36,270 bases of DNA from Deltaproteobacteria bacterium (GTDB lineage: Bacteria; Desulfobacterota; Syntrophia; Syntrophales; Smithellaceae). Position numbers and translations under genes: made by a program. The notes below the pieces were generated by a model. It did not search any database. It was given only the letters and a program-made list of their open reading frames with translations, and was not told the DNA's origin. Numbering within the stretch: the stretch's first letter is position 1; each line of letters begins with the position of its first letter. Positions 33,187-36,270 of this stretch are shown in pieces. Location of the stretch: NCBI GenBank assembly GCA_009668925.1, contig SBEK01000011.1, positions 1-36,270 of the forward strand. Reading direction: 5' to 3'.

Positions 33187-34476
33187 TTGTTCACCAAAGG
33201 TCATAAGAATTCAAAGAATAAATTCCTGAGCTATGCGGCGATCGCAGTATTGGTCTTGACCTTAGTCGGATATCCACTGATTGCGCCCATAGCAGTAGTT
33301 CAAAATATACCCAACCAACTGGTCTCGGTCCCATTTCGCATGCTGGTGTTAGTTATTTCCCTGATGGTTATCATCAAGAGGTTTATTCTGCGCGACAGAT
33401 TTCCATACGGAATCTTCTGGATCATATGGTGGACTTTTTGGGGATTATATATCTCAAGAATGATCATTGATGGACTTTTAAATCCTGCGGCGTTGCGGCT
33501 TTCTCTCGGGGAGTATCTTATATATGCCATCGGAATGTCCCTAATCCCTGCGCTGGCATTATCGATTAAGCTTGATGATTCTTTCTTAAAGCGTGCCTTG
33601 ATTGGGATCGTAGCCCTGGGGGCAATTGCTTCTGTTTTTAATATCTGGTTGATTCTATACAGGAATACAGAACTGATGGCTATTTCAGATTTGATTGGCA
33701 GCCGGCAGGCAACGGATACGCTCAATCCGGTGGGTCTGGCGCATCTGGGTGTTACTGTCGCCATTCTAAGTATGTGGATGCTAGTGCGTGCTGAAATGCG
33801 CGGCTTAATGAAAAACTCTTTATTGATTATTTGCATGCTGATTGGCGCAGGGGCCGCTCTATCGGGAGCATCGAGAGGGCCGCTATTGGTTCTAATACTT
33901 AGCTTGCCGCTGATTAGTTATCTGGGCATAGAGAATTTGCATGGTAAACGCCTGCTTCGGCTTTCTGCGATTGTTGCCGTACTCTTTTTTGTTTTGGGTT
34001 GGCTGCTCATGAATATTGAAACTATTGTTGCATTTCGCCGTGTTCAAGAGTCACTTTTCTCTGATAATGAGCGGATGAAGTTATTGACTCTCGGCTACAA
34101 GCTCTTTCTCAATAGTCCGATACTGGGTGCAGGGACAGAACCTCTTGGTTTCTATCCACACAATGTTATCCTTGAGAGTTTCATGCTATCGGGGATTTTT
34201 AGTGGTTTTATATTTGTGACTATAACCGCGATGTCTGTCGCTGCGGCAGTTAAGATGTTCTTCGCATACCCGAAACATTCCTGGATTTCTCTATTATATT
34301 TCCAGTATTTATTAGCCGCAATGTTCTCTGGCAGCCTCTATCTAAGTGCGTCAATGTGGGCTCTTATGGTACTGGTTGTAAGTCAATCGGCTATCTTGCG
34401 TTCCAAAAAGGCAGTGCTTAATAATAGTGCATGCGATCCAAAATGGAGAGGATCAGTTATGGTTAAGGATTCTTAG
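33187..34476 (+). CDS. wzy: Wzy-type O-antigen polymerase
   Basis: About 11-12 membrane segments cover the 429 residues. The long periplasmic-type stretch includes LSGASRGPLLVL and, before the last helices, SPILGAGTEPLGFYPHNVILE. That last motif belongs to the O-antigen ligase/polymerase (Wzy_C) superfamily. Start is TTG 33187, supported by AGGGGA at 33177-33182 and by the lack of any nearby ATG before the first helix. Polymerase is preferred over the WaaL ligase because of the adjacent wzx and the repeat-unit genes. It joins flipped repeat units in the periplasm. Confidence 0.83.
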   Translation: MFTKGHKNSKNKFLSYAAIAVLVLTLVGYPLIAPIAVVQNIPNQLVSVPFRMLVLVISLMVIIKRFILRDRFPYGIFWIIWWTFWGLYISRMIIDGLLNPAALRLSLGEYLIYAIGMSLIPALALSIKLDDSFLKRALIGIVALGAIASVFNIWLILYRNTELMAISDLIGSRQATDTLNPVGLAHLGVTVAILSMWMLVRAEMRGLMKNSLLIICMLIGAGAALSGASRGPLLVLILSLPLISYLGIENLHGKRLLRLSAIVAVLFFVLGWLLMNIETIVAFRRVQESLFSDNERMKLLTLGYKLFLNSPILGAGTEPLGFYPHNVILESFMLSGIFSGFIFVTITAMSVAAAVKMFFAYPKHSWISLLYFQYLLAAMFSGSLYLSASMWALMVLVVSQSAILRSKKAVLNNSACDPKWRGSVMVKDS

Positions 34477-34559
34477 TTACTGATCATCTTGGATCTTATG
34501 GTTTCTCTAAAATGAAAAAGTTGTCATTTATGGCTTTTGCATTAAACCAGGAGCTCTGT

Positions 34560-35858
34560 ATGATCATGAGGACAAAAAGGTACATTCCTGCAATTATGGG
34601 CATATCCCTTGTTGCGATGGTGGCGATGAGTGTAATGGTGTCGGCCGGCAAATCGTCAGGCGCGGTCGGTCAAGCTCCGGGTGCCGTTCCGACTTGGTCT
34701 GAAATCCGATCCGTGCAGATGCAAGGCGATTTAAAAGTATTCTGGAACGTGATCGGCGGTGACGTGGCATATAATAACAGAGAAGCAGTTGCCCATGGGT
34801 TCAGGGTGGTGAATATCGCGGGCACATACTCTGATTATCCCGGCAACCAGAAGGAGAACATCCACGAGGCCTTAAAGGGTAATAAGACCAATCCATGGAA
34901 AAAGCCCGATTTCTTTGAACGGATTATTCGCCGCAACATCGCCCAGGCGCTTCAGGAAGGCGACATCTTCGTTCATGATATTGAGTTCAATTTTGAGGAG
35001 GACATCGACAAGGCTTGGCTGGACAAGTCTGCGCGTGAAGCGTCCGGAGCCAAGACAAAAGAGGAGTTTTCCCGGGCATACTTTCGCGAGTGGGCCAGTT
35101 GGTTTTCGTTGCCGTGCAAGTGGGCGAAGGAAGCGCGGCCGGGGATGCCTGTTGGGATTTACGGGCCTCAGCCCTTCCGGCGAGACTATTGGGGTGTGGC
35201 CGGCAAATCAGCCCAGCAGATAGATGGCAGTCATCGCAGTGATGCTGAACTTTGGCAGCATATTGATCCGTTCGTTGACTTCTATATTGCCAGTGTATAC
35301 ATCTTCTACGATGATCCGGGTTCGATCTACTACCTTGCGGCCAACATTGAAGAGAATTATCAGCGGACGCGTCGTTATGGCAACAAGCCTGTATATGCTT
35401 ATGAATGGCTGCGCTACCACGATAGTAATAAGAAACTGGCTGGACAGGAGTTATCCCCTTACATGGTCGAGGCGATGGCCGTCCTACCCTACTTTTGCGG
35501 CGCGAAAGGAGTGGTACTCTGGGGCTGGGAACCCGGTCGGAAGGGCCAATACTATCAGAACCTGCCATTATTTATGGAAAGTCTGGGCCGTATTGCAGGC
35601 GTTTCATCCCGGCTTTCGAAAGCGGAATTGGTTATTGACGAACCGGCTCATGTATTGTGGAAGGAGAAGCGGCCACTGACCCGGAAGCTGAAGCTGTCCG
35701 AAGACGAGTGGGTCGTTTTGGCAATTAACCCCTGGCAGAAAGAAGGAGTTAAGAGCACCATCCGCGTGGTGTGCGGTAAAGCGACTGTACTTTTACCGGT
35801 GGATGGTCAACATACTGGAATATTCGTAATAAACAAAGGTCGGATTACCCGGCTGTAA
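34560..35858 (+). CDS. Secreted GH56 (hyaluronidase)-like protein
   Basis: ATG 34560 has GGAG at 34550-34553, so I prefer it to ATG 34512, which would place 16 residues before the signal peptide. The N-terminus (KRYIPAIMGISLVAMVAM, cleavage near VSAGKS) is a signal peptide or anchor. The body matches GH56 hyaluronidase landmarks: VHDIEFNFEED at 138-148, where GH56 has its catalytic Asp-x-Glu (Asp140, Glu142 here); EFSRAYFREWASWF before a KEARPGMPVGIYG strand; PVYAYEWLRYH at 277-287; and GAKGVVLWGWE at 314-324. This was recognised by eye against the eukaryotic hyaluronidase pattern. A TIM-barrel glycosidase acting in the periplasm or outside, perhaps on the locus's own polymer, is the inference. 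Confidence 0.62.
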   Translation: MIMRTKRYIPAIMGISLVAMVAMSVMVSAGKSSGAVGQAPGAVPTWSEIRSVQMQGDLKVFWNVIGGDVAYNNREAVAHGFRVVNIAGTYSDYPGNQKENIHEALKGNKTNPWKKPDFFERIIRRNIAQALQEGDIFVHDIEFNFEEDIDKAWLDKSAREASGAKTKEEFSRAYFREWASWFSLPCKWAKEARPGMPVGIYGPQPFRRDYWGVAGKSAQQIDGSHRSDAELWQHIDPFVDFYIASVYIFYDDPGSIYYLAANIEENYQRTRRYGNKPVYAYEWLRYHDSNKKLAGQELSPYMVEAMAVLPYFCGAKGVVLWGWEPGRKGQYYQNLPLFMESLGRIAGVSSRLSKAELVIDEPAHVLWKEKRPLTRKLKLSEDEWVVLAINPWQKEGVKSTIRVVCGKATVLLPVDGQHTGIFVINKGRITRL

Positions 35859-35864
35859 TCCCCT

Positions 35865-35970
35865 TAATCGAAGCTGATAAGAGATTTTAACCTTCAGGAT
35901 TGTTCATTCCCCAGCAATGTGGATTTAGCAGCGTATGGCTCGATAAATTCGAGCTAATTTTCTTCGATTA
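35865..35970. repeat. Widely spaced 9-bp inverted repeat after the GH56-like gene
   Basis: TAATCGAAG (35865-35873) and CTTCGATTA (35962-35970) are exact reverse complements 88 bp apart. They enclose a smaller hairpin at 35938-35954. The pair might form a large stem in RNA or mark the ends of a small inserted segment. Confidence 0.4.
35938..35964 (+). terminator. Probable Rho-independent terminator after the GH56-like gene
   Basis: GCTCGA (35938-35943) pairs with TCGAGC (35949-35954) across a 5-nt loop and is followed by TAATTTTCTT. It lies 80 bp after the stop codon and 60 bp before the next start, so it may separate two transcription units. Confidence 0.45.
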
Positions 35971-36023
35971 GGTTTGCAAGAGCGTATAGGTGTTCTTTTG
36001 TATATCATGCAGAAAATTGTAAA

Positions 36024-36270
36024 ATGAATCTGGTTTCCAATCTTTTGAAAGAAGCAAGAAGATTTTCGAAGTTTCTGAATATATTGAATCCTAAGTTATG
36101 GTTTTTTACCATGCGATTGATTGTATCGCGATATCAAGAAAATTTAGGTATTTTAAATAAAATTAGAAGCGGTAGGGGGTCACGTATTCACATAGACGCA
36201 TCATTTCGAAATCCGGAACACATCTCCCTAGGTGATAATGTTAGAATAGGCCCTGCTTGTTATATATGGC
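36024..36270 (+). CDS. N-terminal part of a hexapeptide-repeat acyltransferase (partial)
   Basis: The gene begins at ATG 36024 and runs off the window. The first 60 residues are a basic amphipathic leader (RRFSKFLNILNPKLWFFTMRLI). They are followed by SRIHIDASFRNPEHISLGDNVRIG, the first turns of a left-handed beta helix. It would be the fourth such transferase of the window. No strong ribosome site precedes the ATG, and the gene is AT-rich like wzx. The substrate is unknown. Confidence 0.68.
   Translation, partial: MNLVSNLLKEARRFSKFLNILNPKLWFFTMRLIVSRYQENLGILNKIRSGRGSRIHIDASFRNPEHISLGDNVRIGPACYIW

Noticed and set aside
36171..36180. An ops/JUMPstart-like AGCGGTAGGG
   Set aside because: It falls inside a coding region, lacks the flanking JUMPstart pattern, and RfaH-type control is not expected from one short match.
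1..36270. CRISPR arrays, tRNA genes, transposases or prophage genes
   Set aside because: None seen: the only regular repeats are heptamer satellites in spacers and the 14-residue protein repeats, and no cloverleaf or transposase motif was recognised on either strand.

Overview
The window is a 36-kb cell-surface polysaccharide locus of a Gram-negative bacterium. Every supported gene lies on the + strand and most are packed with short or negative spacing. There are no rRNA, tRNA, CRISPR or transposase genes. The mid-to-high G+C of most genes, the LPS-type export genes and the short heptameric satellites in spacers suggest a deltaproteobacterium-like (Desulfobacterota, perhaps Syntrophales-like) host. 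That placement is an inference and not a firm call.

Region 1 (1-13 kb): the tail of a CapD-like sugar-nucleotide dehydratase, then an ABC-2 O-antigen exporter (wzm, wzt). A hexapeptide acetyltransferase, a beta-keto-acid cleavage enzyme (BKACE/DUF849) family protein and a GT4-like enzyme follow. Next come four methyltransferase genes (CmcI-like, two class I, and one with an N-terminal CxxC/CxxC module) and a methyltransferase-coiled-coil-GT2 fusion. Two rhamnosyltransferase-like GT2 genes and an atypical SDR lacking the usual Tyr/Lys pair close the region.

Region 2 (13-27 kb): sugar-nucleotide genes (rfbB, gmd, rmd, rfbA, rfbC, wecB) surround a polymer-assembly block. That block holds a FkbM methyltransferase with a coiled coil, a 1247-residue protein with three GT4 domains, and two GT4 enzymes resembling WbpY/WbdB and WbpZ/WbdC. 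Gmd plus Rmd would make GDP-D-rhamnose. Together with Wzm/Wzt and the multi-domain GT4, this looks like a D-rhamnan or mannan-like O-polysaccharide made in the cytoplasm and exported by the ABC transporter. RfbA/B/C make the dTDP-L-rhamnose precursor, but no RfbD is present in the window.

Region 3 (27.4-36.3 kb): a second assembly set. It has a bifunctional acetyltransferase/3,4-ketoisomerase and a DegT-type aminotransferase (dTDP-3-acetamido-3,6-dideoxyhexose, Fuc3NAc or Qui3NAc), another acetyltransferase, a Wzx flippase, a GT-B-like glycosyltransferase and a Wzy polymerase. A secreted protein resembling GH56 hyaluronidases and the start of another acetyltransferase follow. The wzx-GT-wzy part is visibly AT-rich, while the secreted glycosidase-like gene returns to the G+C-rich style of regions 1-2.

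The main points for a second look are: two different export logics side by side; a shared SxSWK tail motif in three unrelated enzymes; the MT-coil-GT2 fusion with exact 14-residue repeats; the BKACE enzyme inside a glycan locus; the bacterial GH56-like protein beside wzy; and two families of 7-bp satellite repeats in spacers.
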